A stretch of 25,937 nt of DNA from CAZCFB01 sp964511535 (GTDB lineage Bacteria > Myxococcota_A > Polyangia > GCA-2747355 > CAZCFB01), in NCBI GenBank assembly GCA_964511535.1, contig CAZEFW010000138.1:1-25937 (forward strand), in the 5' to 3' direction. The position numbers and the translations under genes were made by a program. The first letter of the stretch is position 1, and each line of letters starts with the position of its first letter. Positions 1-8,039 of the stretch are shown here, in pieces. Below the pieces are notes generated by a model, which did not search any database, had not been told where the DNA came from, and saw only the letters and a list, made by a program, of their open reading frames with translations.

Positions 1-476
1 TGTGCAACAGCAGCGGCACCGGCTGGGGCAAGAGCTGCCTGGGCGAAAAGAAGCCCGGCAAGGAGGACTGCGTCGACGGCAAGGACAACGACTGCAACGG
101 CAAGATTGACGACGGCGCAGGGTGCGTGTGCAAGCCGGGAACCACCAAGGCGTGCTACACCGGCTCCTCGACCACGCGCAACAAGGGGCTTTGCAAGGAC
201 GGCGTGGCCATGTGCAACAGCAGCGGCACCGGCTGGGGCAAGAGCTGCCTGGGCGAAAAGAAGCCCGGCAAGGAGGACTGCGTCGACGGCAAGGACAACG
301 ACTGCAACGGCAAGATTGACGACGGCGCAGGGTGCGTGTGCAAGCCGGGAACCACCAAGGCGTGCTACACCGGCTCCTCGACCACGCGCAACAAGGGGCT
401 TTGCAAGGACGGCGTGGCCATGTGCAACAGCAGCGGCACCGGCTGGGGCAAGAGCTGCCTGGGCGAAAAGAAGCCC
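1..476 (+). repeat. perfect 210-bp tandem repeat inside the MopE-motif gene
   Basis: Bases 1-210 and 211-420 are identical in every position I compared, and 421-476 continue a third copy until divergence after the AAGCCC at 471-476. The period of 210 bases equals 70 codons, so copy-number change keeps the frame. The array runs off the left edge, so total copy number is unknown. Identity at silent positions points to very recent duplication or gene conversion. Confidence 0.95.
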
Positions 477-836
477 ACCGCGGAGGTCTGCGGCGACAAG
501 AAGGATAACGACTGCGACGGCAAGGTGGACGAGGGGTGCGCCGTGCTGGCGATCCTGTCCGTGGCTGGCGACTGCGTCGCGCGCACCTGCCCCTCCGCGG
601 CTCCCTACCCGGTGGGGTGCAACATCACCATGGCGGGCAGCGACTCCCGAGGCTGCGCGGCCAGCAGGCCGGGCAAGAGCAATGTCTACTTCAAGGAGGG
701 CAACTCCTGCAGCTCCGGGTCGGTCACCGGCGTGCTCTACTGCTCCAGCGTCAAGGGGTCCGGGCTCACCTCGAGCACCTGCAAGATCAACAAGAAGAAT
801 GCCTACTACCCAACGAACAAGTCGGGCTGCCCCTGA
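3..836 (+). CDS. MopE-type metal-binding-motif secreted protein, 5' end outside window
   Basis: The frame is open from the window edge, so the start lies upstream. What is visible is a 70-residue unit repeated just over twice with no amino-acid changes, then a variant unit. Each unit holds a Cys-rich stretch (CKPGTTKACYTG...) and an acidic motif of the form D-x-K-D-N-D-C-x-G-K-[IV]-D. That acidic motif matches the putative metal-binding motif (MopE family) common in secreted Myxococcota proteins. Its Asp spacing resembles a calcium or metal loop, but the metal is my inference. The last roughly 95 residues form a different Cys-rich domain that I do not recognise. No anchor is seen at the C-terminus. 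The next gene overlaps its last codons. The product is probably extracellular or outer-surface. Confidence 0.8.
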   Translation, partial: CNSSGTGWGKSCLGEKKPGKEDCVDGKDNDCNGKIDDGAGCVCKPGTTKACYTGSSTTRNKGLCKDGVAMCNSSGTGWGKSCLGEKKPGKEDCVDGKDNDCNGKIDDGAGCVCKPGTTKACYTGSSTTRNKGLCKDGVAMCNSSGTGWGKSCLGEKKPTAEVCGDKKDNDCDGKVDEGCAVLAILSVAGDCVARTCPSAAPYPVGCNITMAGSDSRGCAASRPGKSNVYFKEGNSCSSGSVTGVLYCSSVKGSGLTSSTCKINKKNAYYPTNKSGCP

Positions 837-2304
837 CCCCTGGCGGCGGCAGGCACACGCTCCCACCTCGCGCTGCTTCCCGCTGCTGGCGGCCCTGGCC
901 CTGGCGCTGGCCCCGGCCTCCGCCGCGGGCCAGCCTCGCGGCCCGCTGGTGCCCAGGGACTCGCAGGCCAAGCCGTGCACACACACCACCAAGGAGCTGA
1001 GCGGCCAGGTCAAGCTCAAGCGGAGCTGTGTCTACACCCACCGCTTCAAGGTCAAGGCCTCCAACACCATGGTGGACTGCGACGGCGCCCAGATCTCCCC
1101 GGGCAACCCCAACCACAACGGCTTCTCCATCTCCGGCAGCATCCAGGATGTGCTGGTCAAGAACTGCTACGTCAAGGGCGGCAAGGGCATCGCCATCAGG
1201 CCGCCGGAGCGAAAGGCGGGTGAGAGCAACGACGCGTACCGCAAGCGCTCGCCGGCGCGCGTGGTCTTCTCCAACATGCACGTCACCCGCTCGTCCAACG
1301 TGGGCGCCTACATCCACCACCACGTGGTGGGGGCGACAGTGCGCGACTCCGTCATCGAGGATAACAACCGGCCGGGCATGTACCTGGGGGCCGAGTCCGC
1401 GCGCAACTTCGTGCGCAACAACCTGATCCGAAACAACGGATTCCGCACCGAGGCCGGCGGCAAGTCGGTGGGCTGGTACCAGCGCGAGGGCCTGGCCGTG
1501 GACGCCTCGGCAGGCAACCTGATCGAGGGCAACCAGTTCCAGGACAACGCCTTCGGCGGCGTCCTGCTCTACAAGAACTGCTGGGAGCACCGGGCCACCA
1601 ACCCCAAGAGCCTCCAGCGCATCCAGCACAGCCACTCCAACATCATCCGCAACAACCGCTTCTCCGGGCGGGGCATCGGCGTATGGGTCGCCGCCCGCCA
1701 GGCACGGGACCTGCTCCTGATGGCCTGCGGCGATCCCACGCCCTACAAGAACCCGATCACCATCTGGAACCTGTTCACCAAGGCGTACCCCACATTCAAG
1801 GCCACCTTCCCCGCGCCGTACCTCCTGCCCACGGTTTACATCTGGCTCGACCACGCCGAGAAGAACACCATCACCGGCAATACCTTCACCGACATGGGCC
1901 TGGCCGGCGTGCGCATCGAGGACGACGAGACCCGGATAACCGGCAACCACTTCGTGGGTGACTTCGAGTACATCTACCTGGGCACCCCCTTCCGGGCGCA
2001 CCTGCTCAACAGGCCGGTGGATCGCACGGTCATCACGGGCAACACCCACAGCAGCCCCGCGGGCAGGACGTTCACCGAAAACCTGGCCCTGGTGCCCGGG
2101 GAGCATAGCAACACCACCCTGCAGAGCAGCGTCGACGCAGGGGCGCCCACGCCTGACAGCGGAGCGGGCCTGGACAGCGGCGGCGAGGCGGCTGCCACCG
2201 AGGGGGGCGGGTGCGCGGTGCAGCGGGGGAGCGGGGTCGGCCCGGGAGGTGCGCTGCTCCTGATCGGCTTGCTGCTGGGGCTCAGGAGAGAGCGTTGGGG
2301 GTGA
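799..2304 (+). CDS. secreted right-handed beta-helix protein with MYXO-CTERM-like tail
   Basis: This 501-residue protein has an N-terminal hydrophobic segment (FPLLAALALALAPASAAG) that serves as a signal peptide. From about residue 85 to 435 it is rich in short N-x-I/F-x-x-N and G-N-x-F repeats (for example NNLIRNNG, EGNQFQDNAFGG, ITGNTFTD). These are typical of NosD/pectate-lyase-like parallel beta-helices. After a Ser/Gly/Asp-rich linker the C-terminus is Gly-Gly-Gly-Cys (Cys472), a hydrophobic span and a short Arg-rich end. This layout matches MYXO-CTERM sorting tails, so surface anchoring is likely. ATG at 799 is the only nearby ATG in frame. It overlaps the upstream gene by 38 bases, leaving a rather long n-region, so the start is uncertain. 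The substrate is unknown; beta-helix proteins bind or cleave polysaccharides, but no catalytic set is recognised. Confidence 0.75.
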   Translation: MPTTQRTSRAAPDPWRRQAHAPTSRCFPLLAALALALAPASAAGQPRGPLVPRDSQAKPCTHTTKELSGQVKLKRSCVYTHRFKVKASNTMVDCDGAQISPGNPNHNGFSISGSIQDVLVKNCYVKGGKGIAIRPPERKAGESNDAYRKRSPARVVFSNMHVTRSSNVGAYIHHHVVGATVRDSVIEDNNRPGMYLGAESARNFVRNNLIRNNGFRTEAGGKSVGWYQREGLAVDASAGNLIEGNQFQDNAFGGVLLYKNCWEHRATNPKSLQRIQHSHSNIIRNNRFSGRGIGVWVAARQARDLLLMACGDPTPYKNPITIWNLFTKAYPTFKATFPAPYLLPTVYIWLDHAEKNTITGNTFTDMGLAGVRIEDDETRITGNHFVGDFEYIYLGTPFRAHLLNRPVDRTVITGNTHSSPAGRTFTENLALVPGEHSNTTLQSSVDAGAPTPDSGAGLDSGGEAAATEGGGCAVQRGSGVGPGGALLLIGLLLGLRRERWG

Positions 2305-2412
2305 CCCCGATGGCATGGGTCCGGCAGCGCTGACCCAACTCCCGGCGCGGGAGCAGACGGGCCAGGCGGGACGGAGTATCATGCCGGCAGCGGATTCTTG
2401 ACCTTGGATAAT

Positions 2413-2416
2413 GGAG
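2413..2416 (+). promoter_or_regulatory. Shine-Dalgarno site selecting ATG 2423
   Basis: GGAG lies six bases before the ATG at 2423. It overlaps an earlier in-frame ATG at 2411 that has no comparable site. This favours 2423 and gives a shorter, conventional lipoprotein signal. Confidence 0.6.
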
Positions 2417-2422
2417 AACCCT

Positions 2423-4357
2423 ATGCGACGCACAGCCCTGTTGGCTCTACTGGTGGTCCCTCTCATCTCATGCTCCGACGACGGCGGCACGCCGACCAGC
2501 GATGGGCCGGTCAAGCAGGACGGCGCCGTGGACATCGGGACGAACGATGACAAGGGGAGCACGCCGGACCTTCCCGGGACCCCGGACGGGCCTGCCTCGG
2601 ACCTGGCGAAGACCCCGGACAAGTCCGCGGGCGACCTCGGGCCGTCCAGCCACAAGCTGGTGATCAGCGAGTTCATGTCCGACCCGAGCAAGGTCGCGGA
2701 CTCGGCGGGCGAGTACTTCGAGCTTTACAACGCGGGCAGCGCGTCGGTGGACCTCAAGGGCTTCACCATCAAGGACTCCGGCAGCAACAAGCACGTGATC
2801 AAGAGCTCGGTGAAGGTGGCCGCCGGCAAGTACGTGGTGCTCGGCATCTCCGCCGACAAGACCAAGAACGGCGGCGTCGCCGTGGATTACGCCTACAAGT
2901 CGGCCTTCACCCTGTCCAACTCCAGCGACGAGATCATCGTGCTGGACGTCAAGGGGAGGCTGGTTGACAAGATCGAGTACAGCAAGACCAAGTTCTGGCC
3001 CCTGGCGGCGGGGGTGGCCGCCTCCTTCAGGCACCCCACGAACACCGCCGGCTTCACCAACGACGTGGCCGGCAACTGGTGCAAGGAGAAGGCGGCCTGG
3101 AGCGGATCCAAGGGCGACAAGGGCTCGCCCGGGGCCGCGCCAAACTGCGTCCCGAAGCCGGACCTCGGCCCGCCCAAGGACATGGGCGCCATAGACGCGG
3201 GCCCGACGGTGGACGCGGGGGCGCCTGGCGACGCGGGCCCGGCCGCGGACCTCGGCACATCAACAATCAAGCTGGTGATCAGCGAGTACATGGCCAACCC
3301 GAGCAAGGTGGCCGACTCGGCGGGCGAGTACTTCGAGATGTACAACGCGGGCAGCGCTCAGGTGGACCTCAAGGGCTTCACCATCAAGGACGACGGCAGC
3401 AACAAGCACGTGATCAAGAGCTCGGTGCTGGTGGGGGCGGGCAAGTACGTGGTGCTCGGCATCTCCACGGACAAGACCAAGAACGGCGGCGTGGCCGTGG
3501 ACTACGCCTACGGGTCGGCCTACAACCTGTCCAACTCCAGCGACGAGATCGTCGTGCTGGACACCAAGGGGGCTCAGGTGGACCGCGTGGTCTACGACAA
3601 GGCCAAAAAGTGGCCCCTCGGCAGCGGCGTCTCCAGCTCCTTCAGGTTCCCGGCGGACGCCTCCAAGGACAACAACCTGGCGGCCAACTGGTGCTCCGAG
3701 AAGGCGGCCTGGACCGGCTCCTCGGGGGACAAGGGCTCGCCCGGCGCCGCGCCCTCCTGCGCCCCCACCCCCGACGGCGGCATGCCCAAGGACGGGGCCG
3801 TGGCCGACATGGCCATCTCTGCCGATGGCAGCTCGGGGACAGACCTGGGCGCCTCGGCCGTCAAGCTGGTGATCAGCGAGTACATGGCCAACCCGAGCAA
3901 GGTGGCCGACTCGGTCGGGGAGTACTTCGAGCTGTACAACGCGGGCAGCGCGCAGGTGGACCTCAAGGGCTTCACCATCAAGGACGACGGCAGCAACAAG
4001 CACGTGATCAAGAGCTCGGTGACTGTGGCGGCGGGCAAGTACGTGGTGCTCGGCATCTCCTCGGACAAGACCAAGAACGGCGGCGTGGTCGTGGACTACG
4101 CCTACGGGTCCGCCTACAACCTGTCCAACTCCAGCGATGAGATCGTCGTGCTGGACGACAAGGGGCTCCTGGTGGACCGGGTGGTCTACGACAAGTCCAA
4201 GAGCTGGTCCGTCATCAGCGGCTCTTCCACCTCGTTCAAGTTCCCCACCGACGCTGCCAAGGACAACAACAAGGCGGCCAACTGGTGCGCCGAGAAGAAA
4301 GCCTGGACCGGCTCCTCCGGCGACAACGGCACCCCCGGCGCCGCGCCCGGCTGCTAG
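2423..4357 (+). CDS. lipoprotein with three lamin-tail (LTD) domains
   Basis: The 644-residue product starts with a lipoprotein signal (RRTALLALLVVPLISC, Cys17) followed by an Asp/Gly/Pro-rich linker. Three copies of a domain of about 165 residues follow, starting near residues 78, 283 and 480 and joined by further Asp/Gly/Ala-rich linkers. Each begins KLVISE[FY]M and contains GEYFE[LM]YNAGS, VDLKGFTIKD and GKYVVLGIS. This is the usual signature of bacterial lamin-tail domains (Ig-like fold). Each copy ends with a Cys pair around W-C and P-x-C, probably a disulfide. Such proteins are exported, and LTDs are thought to serve in adhesion or as accessory domains of secreted enzymes; no enzyme domain is present here. 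The copies are very alike, so it grew by internal duplication. Confidence 0.85.
   Translation: MRRTALLALLVVPLISCSDDGGTPTSDGPVKQDGAVDIGTNDDKGSTPDLPGTPDGPASDLAKTPDKSAGDLGPSSHKLVISEFMSDPSKVADSAGEYFELYNAGSASVDLKGFTIKDSGSNKHVIKSSVKVAAGKYVVLGISADKTKNGGVAVDYAYKSAFTLSNSSDEIIVLDVKGRLVDKIEYSKTKFWPLAAGVAASFRHPTNTAGFTNDVAGNWCKEKAAWSGSKGDKGSPGAAPNCVPKPDLGPPKDMGAIDAGPTVDAGAPGDAGPAADLGTSTIKLVISEYMANPSKVADSAGEYFEMYNAGSAQVDLKGFTIKDDGSNKHVIKSSVLVGAGKYVVLGISTDKTKNGGVAVDYAYGSAYNLSNSSDEIVVLDTKGAQVDRVVYDKAKKWPLGSGVSSSFRFPADASKDNNLAANWCSEKAAWTGSSGDKGSPGAAPSCAPTPDGGMPKDGAVADMAISADGSSGTDLGASAVKLVISEYMANPSKVADSVGEYFELYNAGSAQVDLKGFTIKDDGSNKHVIKSSVTVAAGKYVVLGISSDKTKNGGVVVDYAYGSAYNLSNSSDEIVVLDDKGLLVDRVVYDKSKSWSVISGSSTSFKFPTDAAKDNNKAANWCAEKKAWTGSSGDNGTPGAAPGC
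2654..4354 (+). repeat. three DNA-level LTD domain repeats
   Basis: The segment beginning AAGCTGGTGATCAGCGAG occurs near 2654, 3269 and 3863. The spacings are 615 and 594 bases, both multiples of three. Copies two and three share long identical runs (for example the stretch coding for ANPSKVADS). Copy one is more diverged. Confidence 0.85.
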
Positions 4358-4499
4358 AGCCCCGGCCCCGCAGCCGCTGCGCTAACTCCGGCGTTCTTGC
4401 GATTCGTCGTTTCGTCGTTTTTCCGCCCATGACAGGCGTCCTCTCCAGGCCGATCAACCGGAGCTGCCCTGTGGTACAAATGTGAAAAAGGAGGGCTGA

Positions 4500-5435
4500 A
4501 TGCCCCGTCTCGCTGCTGCCGCCCCGCTTTTCCTTCTGCTCTGCATCGCCGCATGCTCCGATGACGGCGCCCCCGCCATGGATGGCGGCGCGGCGCTGGA
4601 CCAGCAGGCGGCTCCGGACACCCGCGCGCCCAAGACCATGTTCGGCGGCAAGCGCAAGGTGGAGCTGCACGTGCCCAAGTCGTATGACGGCTCGAAGTCG
4701 CACCCGCTCGTGCTGGTGCTTCACGGCTACGGCGCCATCGGCTGGGTGCAGATGAAGTTCCTCGGCTACCACACGCTGGTGGACACCGAGGGGGTGTTCA
4801 TGGCCGCGCCCGACGGGCTGGTGGACAGCAAGAAGAAGAACTTCTGGAACGCCACCAACGTGTGCTGCGACTTCGACAAGACCGGCGTGGACGACGCCAC
4901 CTACCTCTCCAACCTGATCAAGGAGATCCAGGCGGAGTACAAGATCGACCCGAAGCGGGTCTACCTGATCGGGCACTCCAACGGCGGCTACATGTCCAAC
5001 CGCATGGCCTGCGACCACGCGGACCAGATCGCGGGTATCGTCAGCCTCGCAGGCTCCACCTGGGCCGACCAGACCAAGTGCAAGCCCAAGGACGAGGTGA
5101 GCGTGCTGCTGATCCACGGCACCGAGGATGACGCCGTGAAGTACAAGGGCGGCACCCTGTTCGGCGGCAAGCCCACCTACCCGGGCGCCGTGGACACGGC
5201 CAAGATCTGGGCCAAGCACAACGGCTGCAAGGCGACCACCGTCGCCGATCCGAAGAAGCTCGACCTCGACACCACCGTGGACGGCGCCGAGACCGAGATC
5301 CTCCGCCACGAGGGCTGCCCCAAGAGCGTGGGGGTGGAGCTGTGGACCCTCAAGGGCGGCGGCCACCTCCCCATGCCCACGCCCGCCTTCACCAGCAAGA
5401 CCTGGGCCTTCCTCAAGGCGCACCCGAAGCCGTGA
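4500..5435 (+). CDS. lipoprotein alpha/beta-hydrolase, PHB depolymerase/LpqC-type esterase
   Basis: This 311-residue protein has a lipoprotein signal with lipobox Ile-Ala-Ala-Cys (Cys19) and a short linker. An alpha/beta-hydrolase fold of the polyhydroxybutyrate depolymerase/feruloyl esterase (LpqC) family follows. Visible features are the oxyanion-side HGYG, the nucleophile elbow GHSNGG (Ser160), an acid in GTEDD (Asp210 or Asp211) and GGGH (His289). The nucleophile elbow sits in the usual context for this family, YLIGHSNGG. It probably hydrolyses ester bonds in a polyester or plant-type ester outside the cytoplasm; the substrate cannot be told from sequence. AGGAGG at 4489-4494, five bases before the ATG, supports the start. 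Its stop overlaps the GTG of the following membrane protein gene, so the two are probably co-translated. Confidence 0.85.
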   Translation: MPRLAAAAPLFLLLCIAACSDDGAPAMDGGAALDQQAAPDTRAPKTMFGGKRKVELHVPKSYDGSKSHPLVLVLHGYGAIGWVQMKFLGYHTLVDTEGVFMAAPDGLVDSKKKNFWNATNVCCDFDKTGVDDATYLSNLIKEIQAEYKIDPKRVYLIGHSNGGYMSNRMACDHADQIAGIVSLAGSTWADQTKCKPKDEVSVLLIHGTEDDAVKYKGGTLFGGKPTYPGAVDTAKIWAKHNGCKATTVADPKKLDLDTTVDGAETEILRHEGCPKSVGVELWTLKGGGHLPMPTPAFTSKTWAFLKAHPKP

Positions 5436-7312
5436 GCGACGGAGCAGCGCGGGACCGCCCCGGGGCCGCTGCAGGCCCGGTGGCCCGACTCTGGCGTGCG
5501 GCCGGCCCGGTGGCGGTGCCGGCGATGGTCCTGCTCTGCGCCCTGGCGCTGTTCGCCTCCACCTGGACCGATGCCATTCAGGTGGCCGACTCGGGCGAGC
5601 TGGTCGCCGCGGCCTGCAACCTCGGCGTGGCCCACCCGCCCGGCTATCCCCTGTACACCCTGCTGGGGCACCTGCTGTGCCAGCTCCCCGCCTCCACCGA
5701 GGCGGGCCGTGTGGGCTGGCTCAGCGTGGCCGCCGGGCTGCTCTGCGTGCTGGCGGTCTACGGCCTGGTGCTCAGGCTGGGGGCCAGGCGCTGGGCCGCC
5801 GCCGCCGCCGCGCTGGCCCTGGCCACGGGGCAGGTGTTCTGGCGCTACGCCTCTCTGGCCGAGGTGTTCGCCCTGAACGCTGCGCTCTGTCTGGCCCTGG
5901 TGTACGCCTGCGTGGTGGCCGCTGATCAGCGGAGCTCCGCCCTGCGCCGGGCGCTGTGGTGCGCGGCCAGCGGCCTGCTCGCCGGCCTCGCGGTGTCGAA
6001 CCACCACAGCACCGTCTGGGTTGCGCCGATGCTGATCCCGGCGGTGTTCCTGCCGCTGCGCCCGGTGGCGGCCGCCGCCGGGCGAACCGCCGCCGCCTTC
6101 GCCGGAGGGGTGCTGGGCCTGAGCCCTTACCTCCACCTGCTGTTGGCCGATCCCACGATCACCCCCCGCTGGGGAGACACCGCCACCCTCGCCGGCCTCC
6201 TGAAGCACTTCCTGCGACAGGACTACGGCACCTTCACCCTGAGCATCGGCGGCAAGGCCTCGCAGTACGAGGCGCTGTCGTTCTTCCTCCAGGAGCTGCC
6301 GGGGCAGCTGACCTGGGTGCTGCTGCCCGCGGCGCTGGCCGGGCTGATCCTGCTGGCGGGGCGCGCCGCGGGCAGCCCCTGGGCCGCCGCCCTGTCGGGC
6401 CGAGCCTCCCGGGGCGCTGCGGGCTGGCTGGCCCTGTGCTGCCTGCTCTGTGGGCCGGTCTTCTTCACCCTGTTCAACCTGGGCAGCGCCGGGACGCAGG
6501 CCCAGGTGGTGGAGCGGTTCTTCATCCTGCCGGTGGCCATGCTGTCGGTCTGCCTCGGCCTCGGCCTGGCGTGGCTCGACCGGGCCGTGCTCGCCCAGCC
6601 CGACTTCCGCACCACCGCGCCGCTGTGGCGTGCGGCGGCCCTGGGCATCATCGGCTTCACCGCCCTGAGCAACCGCGCCGAGGCGGACGTGAGCGAAAAC
6701 TACGTGGTGGAGGACTACGCCTACAACGTGCTCGCCTCGGTTGAGCAGGGGGCGCTGGTGCTCGGCACCGGCGACGCCCGCACCTTCAGCCTGCTGCACG
6801 CCCAGGAGGTGCTCGGCTACCGCCCCGACGTGCAGTTCATCAACGTCTCGCTGCTGCTCTACCCCTGGTACGTGGAGCAGAAGAAGGTGGAGCGCCCGGA
6901 GCTGCGCTACAGGTTCACGCCGGGCAACGTGGACACCCTGGGGCTGATCCGCCGCGAGATGCGCCGCGGGGTGCCGGTCTACCTGGCGGCGGTCTACAAC
7001 GACAAGGTGATGCGGGAGTTCGCGGGCTATCCGGTGGGCCCGCTGGTGCGGCTGCGCACCCCATGGAGCGTCTCGCCGCCGCCGCGCTGGGTCATCCGCC
7101 ACAACGAGTCGCTCTACCCGCGCTACCTCTCGCGCGGGCGGCTGCCCGATCCCCGGGTGGACGCCTGGTCGGCGCAGCTCCAGGAGACCTACGCCCGCGG
7201 CTGGGAGACCATCGCCCGGGCGGCGCTGGCCGCCGGAGACCGACGCATCGCCCTGCGGTGCCTGGCTCGCGCGCGCAAGCTGGCCCCCTGGCTCACCCTC
7301 ACCGCCCAGTGA
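5432..7312 (+). CDS. DUF2723 GT-C-like multi-pass membrane protein
   Basis: I chose the GTG at 5432, which overlaps the previous gene's stop (GTGA) and gives 626 residues. The first loop carries TWTDAIQVADSGEL followed by GVAHPPGYPLY, with Asp53 and Glu56. This is the hallmark of DUF2723 proteins, which have a GT-C glycosyltransferase fold (animal TMEM260, a protein O-mannosyltransferase, belongs here). About ten hydrophobic spans follow. A C-terminal soluble part (roughly residues 430-626) contains GTGDARTF and NVSLLLYPWY, also usual in the family. The probable role is transfer of a sugar from a lipid-linked donor to an exported protein or glycan. No acceptor is evident; the coupled esterase lipoprotein could be a substrate, but that is only a guess. 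Confidence 0.8.
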   Translation: MSDGAARDRPGAAAGPVARLWRAAGPVAVPAMVLLCALALFASTWTDAIQVADSGELVAAACNLGVAHPPGYPLYTLLGHLLCQLPASTEAGRVGWLSVAAGLLCVLAVYGLVLRLGARRWAAAAAALALATGQVFWRYASLAEVFALNAALCLALVYACVVAADQRSSALRRALWCAASGLLAGLAVSNHHSTVWVAPMLIPAVFLPLRPVAAAAGRTAAAFAGGVLGLSPYLHLLLADPTITPRWGDTATLAGLLKHFLRQDYGTFTLSIGGKASQYEALSFFLQELPGQLTWVLLPAALAGLILLAGRAAGSPWAAALSGRASRGAAGWLALCCLLCGPVFFTLFNLGSAGTQAQVVERFFILPVAMLSVCLGLGLAWLDRAVLAQPDFRTTAPLWRAAALGIIGFTALSNRAEADVSENYVVEDYAYNVLASVEQGALVLGTGDARTFSLLHAQEVLGYRPDVQFINVSLLLYPWYVEQKKVERPELRYRFTPGNVDTLGLIRREMRRGVPVYLAAVYNDKVMREFAGYPVGPLVRLRTPWSVSPPPRWVIRHNESLYPRYLSRGRLPDPRVDAWSAQLQETYARGWETIARAALAAGDRRIALRCLARARKLAPWLTLTAQ

Positions 7313-7325
7313 CAGCCCCGCTCCC

Positions 7326-8036
7326 TCAGGAGTGGTAGATCTTGCCGCCGCCGTGCTTGTTCAGGCCCTTGATCAGGTAGACCACCCCGGCGGGCCAGAA
7401 GAAGATGAACAGCACGATGAGCAGCCCCCAGTTGCCCGAGAAGGTGCCCATGCCGGGGGAAGGTCGCGGGGAGCCGCCCTCGGACGGGCGCCGCCACATG
7501 GTGGTGGCCCGCTCCGGCGAGATCTTCTCCACCGGCAGGCTCGCATCGCAGTATTCGCACCGCGGGGTGGAGCCGAGGGGCATCATGTTGGGGCACGGCG
7601 CGTCGCAGTTGGGGCACTGCGCGGGCAGCTTCAGCCAGCCGTCGCGGCTCGCCCCGGGCGAAAACACCTTGTCGGTGTTGGGGTCGAAGCGCAGCCCCAC
7701 ATAGCCCCGGCTGATCAGGTACAGGATCCCCTTGCGGGCGTCCTCCGGCGAGATGCCGACGGTCCGCGCCACCGCCCGCACGTCGGTGCGATCCACCGTG
7801 CGCAGCACCTCCAGGATCCGCCCCAGCCGCTTCTCGGTGCGCCGAAAGCCGAGCCCCACGCGGAAGGTCACCGCGCCCCCCACCAGCATGCCGATGGTCA
7901 GGATCATGCCGCCCACGAACCCCTTCTCGCCGGTGTCGCCCGAGAGGAAGAAGCCGAGCAGCGCCAGGGCGCCCACGCCGAACAGGCCCGCGCCCGCCAG
8001 CATCAAGATCTCGTCCCTGAAGAAGCGCACCTTCAT
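7326..8036 (-). CDS. membrane protein with winged-helix-like segment and zinc ribbon
   Basis: The 236-residue protein has two N-terminal transmembrane spans (about residues 10-31 and 40-64). A cytosolic helical region (70-125) reads like a winged-helix segment (VDRTDVRAVARTVGISPEDARKG...). A zinc ribbon follows with Cys141-x2-Cys144 and Cys160-x2-Cys163. A third span lies near the C-terminus (WGLLIVLFIFFWPAGVVYL). I do not recognise a named family. It starts three bases after the stop of the FHA-domain gene and almost certainly shares its transcript. Its function is unknown; it could link a membrane signal to a phosphothreonine-reading FHA partner. It converges with the DUF2723 gene, with only 13 bases between. 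Confidence 0.75.
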   Translation of the reverse strand: MKVRFFRDEILMLAGAGLFGVGALALLGFFLSGDTGEKGFVGGMILTIGMLVGGAVTFRVGLGFRRTEKRLGRILEVLRTVDRTDVRAVARTVGISPEDARKGILYLISRGYVGLRFDPNTDKVFSPGASRDGWLKLPAQCPNCDAPCPNMMPLGSTPRCEYCDASLPVEKISPERATTMWRRPSEGGSPRPSPGMGTFSGNWGLLIVLFIFFWPAGVVYLIKGLNKHGGGKIYHS

Positions 8037-8039
8037 GGC

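Noticed and set aside
787..2691. Long minus-strand open frame opposite the beta-helix gene
   Set aside because: It is a shadow of high-GC coding on the plus strand. The plus-strand frame has a signal peptide, beta-helix repeats and a sorting tail, while the reverse frame has a low-complexity composition.
4404..4422. TCGTCGTTT direct repeat followed by a T-run after the LTD gene
   Set aside because: There is no stem before the T-run, so it is not a convincing intrinsic terminator, and two copies of nine bases are too few to call an element.
5177..7102. Long minus-strand frame opposite the esterase and DUF2723 genes
   Set aside because: It is a shadow frame rich in Gly, Gln, Arg and His with no domain. 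The opposite strand carries clear families.
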